From Artemisia argyi (taxonomy: Eukaryota; Streptophyta; Magnoliopsida; Asterales; Asteraceae), in assembly GCA_030686995.1 (NCBI GenBank), contig CM060691.1, positions 66,087,607-66,151,606 of the forward strand: 64,000 nt of DNA, in the 5' to 3' direction. How positions within the stretch are numbered: the stretch's first letter is position 1; every line of letters begins with the position of its first letter. Made by a program: the position numbers and the translations under genes. Under the pieces are notes generated by a model that saw only the letters and a list, made by a program, of their open reading frames with translations, had not been told where the DNA came from and did not search any database. This document shows, piece after piece, positions 33,435-44,690 of this stretch.

Positions 33435-34227
33435 ATCCCCCACACTAAACTATTACTAGTCCCTAGCAATATTTTTGGAAAACTTGATGGATTTTAAACT
33501 CTTTACCAAAAGCCATCACATCTGGAGTAGCCAGGTGTAAGAACTGTGGCACACCTAATGACCGTGTGATTTTGAGCAAACCACCAGCTGTCAACGGATT
33601 TGATTAGTCTTTACCAAAAGCTGTTTGCTTCTGGACTAGCCAACTCTTGATGGAATAGTCAACATCTTGGTGAGCTGATTACCAACTATGGATTTTCTAC
33701 TGCCTTTACCACAAGCCATAATCTTGTGGGCTAGCCAACTCATTCGCTTTATGGGATATGGTGAGTTGAGGTACCATACAATTTTGGGCAAATTGCAAGC
33801 CATAAACGGATTTGAGATGTCTTTACCAAGAGCCGTTTGCTCCTGGACTAGCCAATCCCTTTTGTTGGTTAGACAAGGCGGACTGATAACCACAAAAATT
33901 TTGAGCTCCAGTGAAAATTTTTTAAAATTTTTGGTCAAAAATGGGGGTATAAGATAGTAAAATGTGATAAAATTCGCTAGAATAGCGAATACCCCCCGCC
34001 CCACACTTAGCATGAATATTGTCCTCAATATTCAAAGTCCCGGCGATTATGCCGACTCTTTGAACGTAAAAGGGCAACATTACAAGCTAAGCGTGGAAAA
34101 CACCATTTTGTATTTTCACTTCATAAGTAACCATAGCATGGGGAACTCCCCCACACTTAGGGTGAAAACCCTATAAGTATGCTACTGTTTTTGTTTACCG
34201 AGTCGCTAGCTTGACTCGACCCCGAAT
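33435..34227 (-). other. B2 3' noncoding region with degenerate tandem repeat
   Basis: Directly inside the LTR is the polypurine tract AGTGTGGGGGAT (minus reading). Four units based on CTTTACCAnnAGCC...TGGACTAGCCAA start at about 33501, 33609, 33703 and 33821; units 1/3 and 2/4 resemble each other best, a roughly 205-212-bp pair repeated twice. No coding signal. Confidence 0.6.
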
Positions 34228-36124
34228 TCATTTGTCCATGGGGAAGCATGATGTGGAAGAAACAATCTCAATCGGACTTTCATTCAAGATATTTGGACAA
34301 ACATTTGAAGCACGTGAAAGTTCCACACCGATGAGATAAGTATCCAGCTCAAGATAATGATACATGAAAATGTCGGGATCAAATATAGTGTCCTCACTCC
34401 CGAAGGAGTGAAGAAGGGAAGAAGTCACCTTATAGGTGAAGAAAAGGAAGAAAATCATGATGAAAATCATGAGTTGATCTTCTTCCTCGAGAGGAGGCTC
34501 ATTAGCCTGAGTTTGGATTTCAAAGGTTAAGCTTGTAAACAACCCGGGAGGGTGGGTAGGAATTTGCAAATCCTCATGATTGAGTGCATCTCCCCCCGGG
34601 CTATCAAACTCCGGAGGAGTCAAGACATGATGAGTGAGTTCACCGGAGAACTCCTCATAAAGAGAATTATTCACAAGATGTGAATCTGTGAATTCATGTT
34701 CCGGAATAGACTCATCACAATCCTCATTCTGAATATCAAAGAGTGGATTGTCAGAAATCAAAGTGAACTCAGATTCGAATTCAAATAGAGGATTGGTGAG
34801 AGTAGTATTGAAAGTTTCGGGAACGAAGAGATTAACATTCTCTATTGGATTTTCGGGATAAGAAGTGAGTGTCGGATCATCATATAGGAGACTTTAAATT
34901 TCTCCCAGATCGGCTTCAAAGTCGAGGAGACCATCATCACTTTCCAATGAAAGTGGATTGATGTGAGTAAGTTCATCGGCGAACTCCTCAAGAAGAGGAT
35001 CAGCATCAGACTGTGGGAGTGATGCCTCAATATACTCAATGTCTCCATGAGATGTACAATCATCATTAAAATCTGAGAAAGTCTCAAAATGATCGTTTGA
35101 ACACTCAAGAGGGGAAGGAATATCACACATATCATCCAAAGTTCCCTGTGACTCTCAGGATTGGGACAAGGTTCTCAACACTAGACTTTATGAATTCGTC
35201 CGATTCCTTATTAGGAACAGTGCTAAGATGCTCATCCCCCTTGCTCAGAGAGTGAGTGTGAACTTCGGGTGTGATAACAACAGACTGAGGGAGTTGAAAA
35301 GGACTAACAAACAGGGGTTTTATAAATTTCATTTGTTCTTCTGCTAGTAATTCTATCATAGTCTTTTCTCCCTGATTTTCCGAGGAAGGAATCACAACAG
35401 ATGAACTTGATGAAGCCTTACAAAATTGAGAAATATCAAGGCTAACAACATCATAATCATCGTCGAGAAGAGCAACATTGCGAAATATGGCACGTGTTTT
35501 AGCTGCTTGTTCTAAGACTAGCAATTCTTCCTTGCTCAATTCGTTTCTAGCATCTCGTTCTTCAGCAAGTAATTCTGCCATTGATTTCTCACGAGAATCT
35601 TGAAACGATATAGTAGCTAACTCCTCCTTAAGTTTTTTCAATATATCAAGAGCCTCTAGTAAAAGGTCTTGCTCAATATCATGAGGAGTTGCTTGGGTTA
35701 TTTGGTACTGTGGAGGTGGGACTGAAAACGAATAGTCGTAATTGTCACAAGGAAATTGATTCCTTGTTTGACAATCCGTGCTAGAGTGTGGACCTCCACA
35801 GTACTCACAACAGTAAAACTGATGTGGTTGTGGGTTGTATGTGCTAAAGTCATAATTGTTATTAGGAAACTGCTCATTGACAAGCGTGTTTCGCGATTGA
35901 CAATCAGAACTGTAGTGTGAACCACCACAGTACTCACAACAGTAAAACTGTTGAGTCTCATGGTGTGGTAACTGATGGAATGAATCAGTCGTGTCATGGT
36001 AGGAATAGGGATTCTGGTTATAGACAGACCCATTTCCTGACTCTACCATGCCATAACTGGGGCAATTGCCACCATTATTAGGATTTCCACACCAATAGCA
36101 AACCAGAAAGTGTGGATGAGACAT
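34228..36124 (-). pseudogene. B2 gag-like zinc-knuckle protein, frameshifted
   Basis: Start at ATG 36124-36122 (MSHPHFLVCYWCG). A CX2C pair, then two tandem zinc knuckles of the form QFYCCEYCGG-H-(4)-C (about 35948-35905 and 35830-35785), a charged helical region likely to form a coiled coil (about 35680-35480), then an acidic region with the repeated phrase ELTH. The first frame ends at 35132 after a two-base deletion relative to B3 near 35160. It continues in a second frame (35139-34894) and a third (34761-34228), ending FPMDK. No capsid-type gag domain, protease or RT is seen. It probably acted as an RNA-binding structural protein; inference from the knuckles. Confidence 0.75.
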
Positions 36125-36388
36125 AGAAAGAATCAAAAGGTTTGGGAGGGTAAGGAATGAAGAATCAAAGATGTGAGAGGGTAAAGGTGATTATTTTTGG
36201 ATTTTTGAATAAACATTTTGTACAAATAGGAAAGAAAATCTTTTTGGGTTTTTTGTGTTCGTTGAAAACTGATTTTAAAAAGTTTTCGGGAACCGTTTTT
36301 ATGAAAATATACACAAGGATGGTAAATTTACAAAGAAGTGAATTCCAAAATCACTAATCTGAAAACCGTTTAGAATAGCGCGCACACC

Positions 36389-36406
36389 TCCCCGGCAGCG
36401 GCGCCA
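36389..36406 (-). other. B2 primer binding site
   Basis: TGGCGCCGCTGCCGGGGA in minus reading, five bases from the 5' LTR end at 36412. Confidence 0.8.
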
Positions 36407-36411
36407 AAATT

Positions 36412-38882
36412 TGATTGGCTCCAAACGGTCAACCTAAACTGACCAGGTAATGGTCAACAAGGTCAAACTGCCTAGAGTCAATGCTCCGCGGAAGTATAGT
36501 GTTTCCCCGGGTCGTTATGTCCCGACGAGGTGTGATGGTTATTAAAAACGGGTTTGTGATCGGGTGAATTTGGACAGGAAAGGGTTGTGAATGATTACAC
36601 TACGAAATGAGGAATGAAAATAACTTAGAAATACTATATTAACATTTACTGATAATCAGATATACTAAAAACGTAAGCTAAGACTAAAAACGCGTTCGTT
36701 TGACTTAAAGTTACGTTAACGAACGAAATAAAACGCGAGTTTTATTGAAATAAAATACCTACGGATGTGAAAATTACATTTTTACAATCCTAATGATAAA
36801 AGAAAAGTTTTAGAAAAAGAAAAATAATTTTTACACTATTTAATTAATTACTATTAATTAATTACTAATTAATAATATTTAAATTACACTAATTATGAAA
36901 TTAAGCTAGAAAAATGAAAATTTAATTCTAAAAATTCAAAAATAATATAAAAGTAATTTTAAAACTAAAAATATATTTTTCCTACTTTTTCTATATTTAA
37001 TATTAATTAACTAATATTTATTAATTAACTAAAATTAAGAAAAATAGAAAATGAATAGTGAAAATTATGAAAAATTTCCTAAAATTATTTGATGATATAT
37101 AAAACCTAGGAAAAATATAAAAAAGTACTATTGTTAAATAAAAATTAATAAACCTAATTAATTATCTAATATTACTTAATTATTAATAAACTAATACTAA
37201 TTATAATAAATACTAAATAAAAGGATAAAAATCTGAAAAAATTCCTACAAATACTTTAATATACCAGGAATTTAATAAAATTATAAAAACATATAAGTAC
37301 TTAACAAAAATTTAAAAAGAAAAATTGAAAACCTAAATTATGTTAAATGGAAGCTATCACTAAAAATTAAGTTTGGTTTTTTGATTTTTTTTCTTTTTGA
37401 AAACTGATAAATAACTAAAAACAAGCAACTATTGTGAAGCCACTATCTTTGAAACTCAAAAATGAGCTCAGGATGGGCTTATTAGCTTATCAGCTTGAGC
37501 ATTGGGCAAAGATAGAGGATTCAAGCTCAAATAAGCTTACAATAAGCTGCATTTTAAGAACCAATGACCAAATAAGCTAAAGACACATGAGTGATGCATG
37601 AAATAAGCTGACATGACAAGAAATAAGGACTGAATAATCAAAAAAAGTGGAATAAGCAATTCCAAATAAAACTGACCCAAACAGGCCCTGAGTGGCACTT
37701 GCAGGCCTAAAATAAGCCCTTCTCACAAGCTTCTAAGTCCAAGTAGAGAATGGATCCAACAAGTTCACCTGGTGGGCTTTTCAAAGCATCCAAGAGCAAA
37801 CAATAAGCTCAAGTATTGAGCTTATTGCAGGCTTGGGAAAACAGGCTTTCAACACTGATGAGTGAGATGGTGCAGTGAGATGAGTGGAAGCCACAAGCCA
37901 AGAGCTTATTACCCAGACTTCTAACTTATAGACTTTTGTTACAAAGGCAAATGTGAACTCAAACCTACTCTATCAAACTGAATCTATGAATCATTCAAGC
38001 TTATGCTAGTTTAAAAACAACAACAGTTTGGATGAAAGGGCTTAGGTGAGCTTTAATAATCAAACAGTTGAGCTTTAGAGGTGTTTACACCACACAAACT
38101 ACCAAATTAACTAGTAAACACTTAATCAAACATAAACATCAACAATAATTAACTAAGCAATAACAATTCAACAAGCATGATAAGCCAGAAGCAATAATGA
38201 TATAAGAAATCAGCAAGCTTAAATGACTGCTGGTCCACACCAGCAGACTTGGTCCAAAATGGGCAATAAGGAGGGCCAAAATAAGTAAGCTAACAAGCAA
38301 ATCAAGCCAAACACAGTAAGGATCTAAAAGGACACCCTAGCAAACTTCCCAAATCACTTATGATCAAGAAAATTGGTCAAGAACTAAGCCAAATAATGCC
38401 TTAAGAAAATGGACAGATGGTGCAAAAGCCCTGGTGCACGGCAGGGTAATGAGCAAACAGGTCACTTTGGAGTCAAATCCATGTGACCAAAGATTGCACA
38501 CCAACAAGTTTTATAGATTTCTAAGCTAATATGAAGCCTATAATTGATTTTGAAACTTGTCCTATTTTGACAGTTATGCAAATTGACTTTTTGATTCAAA
38601 ACATAACTTTGACTAAAATGAACTTGGGTCCTAATTCTAATGATTGGAAATGTAAATTAAGCTAATTTGTAACTGAATTAAGAAATAATAACAACTAATG
38701 AGCCTATGTGGATGGTTATGCAAATTTTGATCGTTTTTCATTTGTTTTTGCTCGTTTTGCATGTGAAACACATAAAACACAATCTCTGAGATAATTTAAG
38801 TATTTTGATGACTTTTCTATTGTTTTTGTATGTTTTGGCAGTTTAAATACGATAAAAATGATGAGTGTTTGCGCACTCATCA
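36412..38882 (-). repeat. B2 5' LTR with 1.46-kb internal deletion
   Basis: Left end TGATTGGCTCC, right end CACTCATCA at 38882. At 38716/38717 it jumps from GGTTATGCAA to ATTTTGATCG; in the copy at 39866-41721 these points are 1,459 bp apart and both carry TGCAAA. The part 37440-38310 is very rich in AATAAGC/GCTTATT words. Confidence 0.85.
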
Positions 38883-39859
38883 CTCGTATAGCTAGGTTTT
38901 AAACTGAATTCAACCAACAACAAACGGAGATGACCAACAAGATAGACAACTTGTTGAAGGCTCTCAACAACCAAGCGTTAGCCACACCTAGGAAGGACAC
39001 TAGGGACACCAACAAAGGAATCCAAATTAAGGACCCCTCATCATCCAAACATGTCCACTTTGTCAATGTTGTCACCATTAAGTCAATAGATAAGGAGATA
39101 GAAGAAAGTGACAAGGATGAAGTTGGAGTAGAAACCAAGACTAGCGATGAAAGTAGGGAAGTTGAGGTTAATATGGAAGAGGAATTAGAGGAGGTAGAGA
39201 CTATAGAAAAGCACTTTGATAAGTTGCCCACCCAGGAAGAACGGGAATACCATAAGGATTTATTTGATAGTCCTAAGAGACCATATATACTTGGCACACC
39301 CCTTATCAAAATGGGCTCTAACATCAACATACCATGCAACATCAGGCACATGCATATATGGAAAGCTTACATAAAACCTAGATCTCCCGTAAACATCATG
39401 ACTCGGACTTATTACAATTGGGTAATGAAGAAGCAACTTGATTATAGGATGATGCCCAATAAGAATTTGATAAGTAATTTTGTAGGAAGAGTGAAGGGAT
39501 TGCATATGATTATAGGTAATTTCACTTATGAGATCGATTTTTTGATAGTAGAAGACACTCATCCGGTGATAGATGATTGCCTAAGCCAAATAATATTCGG
39601 AAAACCATTTGTTGAGGTCACTAGGATGAGTTATGATCCGACTTTAGGGATAGTTAGATTCAAGGAAGAGAATGATGAGATTGCCTACCAAATGCCCTAC
39701 AAGATTAAGCAATACCGCCTCCTCTCTAATTTAGAAAAGGAACACATACAAGTGGCTTATTATAGGAATGATGAAGATAGACGTAGAGGAGTAGAGTATG
39801 TGAAGAATAGGATGCTTGGTTTCTACAAGGAATGCTTGCAACTAGGTCTAGAATACAAA
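38883..39859 (+). pseudogene. A3/4 gag-PR C-terminal part, first copy of tandem duplication
   Basis: Open frame from ATG 38930 (MTNKIDNLLK). It matches 41722-42698 with no difference that I can see in the translated part. A TAA upstream (about 38899-38901) interrupts the family frame. The copy is cut after LEYK at 39859, then six unmatched bases and B LTR sequence follow; the open frame runs into the LTR and stops at 39904. For domain content see the second copy. Confidence 0.85.
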
Positions 39860-39865
39860 CAAGCT

Positions 39866-41721
39866 ACCAAAGATTGCACACCAACAAGTTTTATAGATTT
39901 CTAAGCTAATATGAAGCCTACAATTGATTTTGAAACTTGTCCTATTTTGACAGTTATGCAAATTGACTTTTTGATTCAAAACATAACTTTGACTAAAATG
40001 AACTTGGGTCCTAATTCTAATGATTGGAAATGTAAATTAAGCTAATTTGTAACTGAATTAAGAAATAATAACAACTAATGAGCCTATGTGGATGGTTATG
40101 CAAACTGGAATTCCATCAGTTAAAGAAAACAAGAACTTTAAAATGGATTCTGACTTTTGATGTAAAAATGACCAAGAGCAATATTCCAATGAGGTACTTA
40201 GATCCTAGGTGCACTAAACTATCAAGCCTAAACACATACAAACTAAACTAACTAAGCAGTTCAAGCAATGCCAAACACCCCTAAAGTGGTGACTGTTAAA
40301 AGGTTTTGAATGAAAAAGCAATTTTAAAACTAATACTTGAAAATTCAATGATCTAAAATGTTCTATTACAGCTGAATAAACAATCCCAAACTACAAATAA
40401 GCAGATATACATAAGCTAAGACAGAAATATAGAAGTGCAATTTTATTTAAATAAGACTTGAAATGTTAAATTACAAAGCTGAGAACAATATTCCTTTTGA
40501 AATCAAAATAAGCTAGAAAGCATTAAAAGTTACACTAAGATTAATTTAAAACTACTTCTACTACTTAAACTCTAACTGCCAACTTATGGCTTACACATTA
40601 TCCATTTATACTAAGATTTCTAGGGTTACTATCCTCTCTCTTGTTCCTGTGACCTTCCCACGTTTTGTTTGAGCCTTTGGATGATCTCTGAATGATCTTG
40701 GCCGTTCACCTCAATTTTGGCGGGAAAATAAAGTCTTGCAATTTGGCAGATAGTTCTTTGGCATGGGGGGGGGGGGGGGGCAAGTTTTGGATTGAAGTGG
40801 TGGAAAGTGGATAGGGTGGAGTGTTGGCAGAGGAGGGGGAAAAAGGGTGATGATTGTGTTTGGTTTAGGTTGCAGGATAGGAGCAGAACAAGTGGGGGGG
40901 ATAAGGTGGAGTATTATACGGGGTGAGGGTTTGTTTTTATTATTATGACCGGGGTCAAACTTTATAAAAGGGGTGGGCTGTTTAGAGAGTGGGCTGGTAG
41001 GGGTAATGGGCTTGGGTGAGGGTGTGTGTGGATCAGGTATTTGGTTTTGGGTTTAGATATTAAAAAAAAGGTCCATTTGGTTTTGGTATATATAATGCAC
41101 AAGGACCACTCATGTAATTAACTGAAAATGAGGGCTGGTTTTTGCCATTTTCCAAACTTATATCCAAGGGTTGAAATTGCCACATTTGAAATTCCCAAGG
41201 ACCTTGATTTATAAATTTACCATTTAAAAATGCCGAGGGACTAAAACCGTCAAATTCCAAACTCTAGGGACTAGAATTATAACTTTTGAAAACTTTCACC
41301 CAAGGACCATATTTGCCAAAGTGATTAACCAAAAGACCATTTTTGACAATTTCCAGAAATTTACACCCAGGGACTAAAATTGCCAATTTTCAAACTGCAG
41401 GGACCATTTGTGTAATTTTTCCAAACTTTTCACCCAAAGTCCGTTTTTGATCACTTTTGAATTTTTAAGGACTTGGGTTGACTTTTCTTTCAAAATGAAT
41501 ACGTAGGGACTTATTTTTGACAAATTTAGAAACTTGGGGGACTGAAACTGCCAATATTGCAAATTTTGATCGTTTTTCATTTGTTTTTGCTCGTTTTGCA
41601 TGTGAAACACATAAAACACAATCTCTGAGATAATTTAAGTATTTTGATGACTTTTCTATTGTTTTTGTATGTTTTGGCAGTTTAAATACGATAAAAATGA
41701 TGAGTGTTTGCGCACTCATCA
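39866..41721 (-). repeat. Duplicated B2 LTR segment
   Basis: The transcription-start half of the B LTR, including the phrase repeat, a G16 run (40765-40780) and the terminal TGATGAGTG hairpin at 41721. It preserves the 1,459 bp that the 5' LTR lost, so the deletion came after the duplication or hit only one copy. Confidence 0.85.
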
Positions 41722-42749
41722 CTCGTATAGCTAGGTTTTAAACTGAATTCAACCAACAACAAACGGAGATGACCAACAAGATAGACAACTTGTTGAAGGC
41801 TCTCAACAACCAAGCGTTAGCCACACCTAGGAAGGACACTAGGGACACCAACAAAGGAATCCAAATTAAGGACCCCTCATCATCCAAACATGTCCACTTT
41901 GTCAATGTTGTCACCATTAAGTCAATAGATAAGGAGATAGAAGAAAGTGACAAGGATGAAGTTGGAGTAGAAACCAAGACTAGCGATGAAAGTAGGGAAG
42001 TTGAGGTTAATATGGAAGAGGAATTAGAGGAGGTAGAGACTATAGAAAAGCACTTTGATAAGTTGCCCACCCAGGAAGAACGGGAATACCATAAGGATTT
42101 ATTTGATAGTCCTAAGAGACCATATATACTTGGCACACCCCTTATCAAAATGGGCTCTAACATCAACATACCATGCAACATCAGGCACATGCATATATGG
42201 AAAGCTTACATAAAACCTAGATCTCCCGTAAACATCATGACTCGGACTTATTACAATTGGGTAATGAAGAAGCAACTTGATTATAGGATGATGCCCAATA
42301 AGAATTTGATAAGTAATTTTGTAGGAAGAGTGAAGGGATTGCATATGATTATAGGTAATTTCACTTATGAGATCGATTTTTTGATAGTAGAAGACACTCA
42401 TCCGGTGATAGATGATTGCCTAAGCCAAATAATATTCGGAAAACCATTTGTTGAGGTCACTAGGATGAGTTATGATCCGACTTTAGGGATAGTTAGATTC
42501 AAGGAAGAGAATGATGAGATTGCCTACCAAATGCCCTACAAGATTAAGCAATACCGCCTCCTCTCTAATTTAGAAAAGGAACACATACAAGTGGCTTATT
42601 ATAGGAATGATGAAGATAGACGTAGAGGAGTAGAGTATGTGAAGAATAGGATGCTTGGTTTCTACAAGGAATGCTTGCAACTAGGTCTAGAATACAAAAC
42701 TAGTTTAGAAGACGACCTAGAGAGTGAAACCAACGATGAGGTCACGTAG
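41722..42749 (+). pseudogene. A3/4 gag-PR C-terminal part, second copy
   Basis: Open from ATG 41769 to TAG at 42747-42749 (326 codons), in frame with the family gag further up. After an acidic hinge (about residues 50-90) comes a retropepsin-like fold region: GTPLIKMGSNINIPCNIRHM, then SPVNIMTRTYYNWVM, NFVGRVKGLH, GNFTYEIDF and FGKPFVEV, ending FYKECLQLGLEY. I recognise this as the protease-like part of Asteraceae gag-PR fragments. The position where the family has Asp before SPVN reads KPR, so the catalytic residue seems lost. The module differs clearly from the protease of A2 (ADLGSS type), though the sequence after the stop codon is shared with A2. Not functional as an intact gag-PR because the zinc-knuckle part is missing. 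Confidence 0.8.
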
Positions 42750-42790
42750 TAACCCATGACCTTGAGTCTAGCTAAAAGACTCGTAAATAA

Positions 42791-42820
42791 AGAAAAGCGC
42801 TTCTTGGGAGGCAACCCATG
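42791..42820 (+). promoter_or_regulatory. Conserved box CTTGGGAGGCAACCCATG after gag-PR
   Basis: Same box as 12751-12780 in A2, about 45 bases after the stop codon. Short TGGG/CCCA stem possible. Role unknown. Confidence 0.5.
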
Positions 42821-44601
42821 ATTTTGTGTGATTTTTATTTTGTTTGTTTGTTATTTGTTTCCGTATGCATGCTTTATTTTTGTTGTTGGTAGATCATGTT
42901 TCAAAACTAAATAGTGGAAATACTTTACTTTGTTGTTTGGCCTAGTCTTAACTTCACCTAAAGGTATTTTTGCAAAAGATAAGTGTAAGGGGAAACCCCA
43001 AATATATTTTTAAGAAACAAACCGATCATGATTCTCCACAATGTTAAGTGAACATGTATATTCATAATTGTTAGAGTCAAATGCTTGTATCGAGTCATAA
43101 TGAAGTTTTGCAAGATTTTCCAGGAAGTTGAACGAAGTTTTTCCAGAAATTTTCTGGAAACTTAACATAAGAATTTCTGCAGGTCACTTCTGACGGCGTC
43201 ATGAGCTTGCTGTTGACGGCGTCACGGGTAAAAATCTAGAAATTTTACCAGTTTTGTTTTTCTAACGGAGTGTTAAGGTTTTTGTTGAATTATTAAGTTT
43301 TATAATCTCCAAGAAATCTGCAAACTTCATTCCACAAGCATTATATCTTATTTTGTTTTCTAGGATTTAGTAACTTATGTAGATTGCCGCCGATTTTATG
43401 CGAGGTTGCCTTGTCTATTTTCTCAGGATTTACAAGTTATGTATGACAAGAAGATGATTATTTTTCTGGAAGGGAAGCTTTGATTGTTCATTTTCTTGGA
43501 GGAAGATTTAACCTGACCACTTTATTATCCATACCGAGCGAATCAGGGGAGTATTTGTTTTCATTCGTTTTACTTATTTCACTTTTACATTCTTTACTTG
43601 AACATTGGGGACAATGTTCATCTTAAGTATAAAGGGAGGGTAAAATGATGATACCTTACAGATACACTTTCGCTTGAGTTTGTTTGTTTGATGGTAGATG
43701 TGTAATAAAACTATGAGAAATACTTGTTAGTGCAATTTTTGCGCCAAATTTAAATTTTTTTACAACATTTAGGAGTGAAACTTTAGCCATAGCAAGCGTC
43801 TCATGGATAGGAGATTGTATGACTAGCACAAAACCGTACTATTCAGAAAAATTTTCCACACAAATATGTGAGGTTCGCCTTTAGATTTGATAGGAAAAGC
43901 ATTTATTATTAGTGCTTATGAGTGTACCGGTAGCATTTAGATTCTAGAACTTGCGTTAGTGATGCATCCCGAGATCGCTAGTGAGACTACATTCGTGTAG
44001 TAGGATTTACTACATGATAAGAGGCATTAGGATCGCCCTTGTGTTAAACCCGTATCATAATTACTTGACCATTTAAGTCATATTACTTGGCTAGTTAAGT
44101 CAACTAATTTTTCCTACACCTGAGCGTTGTACTCAATTTTAGTACACAAAACCCCTAGTACACCCATCCGAGCCTATCTTTTCGTTTCTAACTTTAAGCA
44201 TTTTACTTAAAGGAAGAATTTGCTACACCCCACTTAAATGTACACCCAAATTGCCTTAGCCTTCCGTGTATGCACTCATCTTTAATGCATTATTGTTATT
44301 TGTTAAACCCTAAGTTAACCATCTAATTGATTACATGGTTGCTAAGTCGAGTCATATCCTTGTACATATTGTTTTGGGACGATTGGGACTCATGGGTAAA
44401 GTACTTATTTTATGGAGTAATGGGGAAGAACATCTTATTATTACCCCATATGTGCGTTAATCTTTAAAGTACTCCAAGTGTTTTGATTTTATTAATTCGA
44501 GTCATTAGATTAGTTTATTGTAAAGTATGTAAAGATTCAAGTGTAAGGGAATTTTCATTCCCTATGATGTATTATTTTGGATGGTAGGGTAAGAGTGTAT
44601 G

Positions 44602-44690
44602 CAAAAAAAATATAATAAAATAAAAAAAATAAAATAAAAAATAAATCGAAAAAATCAAGAAAAAGAAAAAAAAAATAGAAAAGAGAAAAA
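44602..44690 (+). repeat. A-rich simple sequence tract
   Basis: Mixed A runs with interspersed T, G and C at the position of the poly(A) of A1 and the TA repeat of A2. Confidence 0.8.

Larger units (their letters stand above)
31591..38882 (-). mobile_element. B2: non-autonomous large-LTR gypsy-like element
   Basis: Minus strand: 5' LTR 38882-36412, primer site, gag-like frame 36124-34228, 3' noncoding region, polypurine tract, 3' LTR 33434-31591 (truncated). The internal region is only about 3 kb and has no protease, RT, RNase H or integrase motif. The element was inserted in the A3/4 gag-PR region; the base run next to its right end is CTCGT. Its left end was lost together with the 3' end of C1 and part of A3/4 gag. 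Confidence 0.82.
38883..41721 (+). repeat. 2,839-bp tandem duplication unit
   Basis: The unit holds 977 bp of A3/4 gag-PR (38883-39859), six filler bases (39860-39865) and 1,856 bp of B2 LTR (39866-41721). The next copy of the gag-PR part begins at 41722. The junction runs from gag-PR back into the LTR at ACCAAAGATTGCAC, which is also present at about 38485. It is a direct duplication that crossed the boundary between B2 and its host element. Confidence 0.85.

Noticed and set aside
33087..33435. Short frames such as 33087-33332 and 33178-33435 and their copies, looking like conserved proteins
   Set aside because: They fall in the B LTR phrase repeat and are duplicated with the LTR; low-complexity translation.
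34430..34480. Hydrophobic stretch IMIFFLFFTY in the third B2 frame as a membrane anchor
   Set aside because: Single short segment in a frameshifted tail; could be a composition effect and is not checked in another copy.
38899..39562. Minus-strand frames 38899-39351 and 39260-39562 (and copies near 41738-42401)
   Set aside because: Identical in both copies because of the tandem duplication; opposite to the real gag-PR frame.
38930..42749. Two near-identical gag-PR frames as a host gene pair
   Set aside because: They match the Athila-like element tail and result from a tandem duplication that includes LTR sequence.
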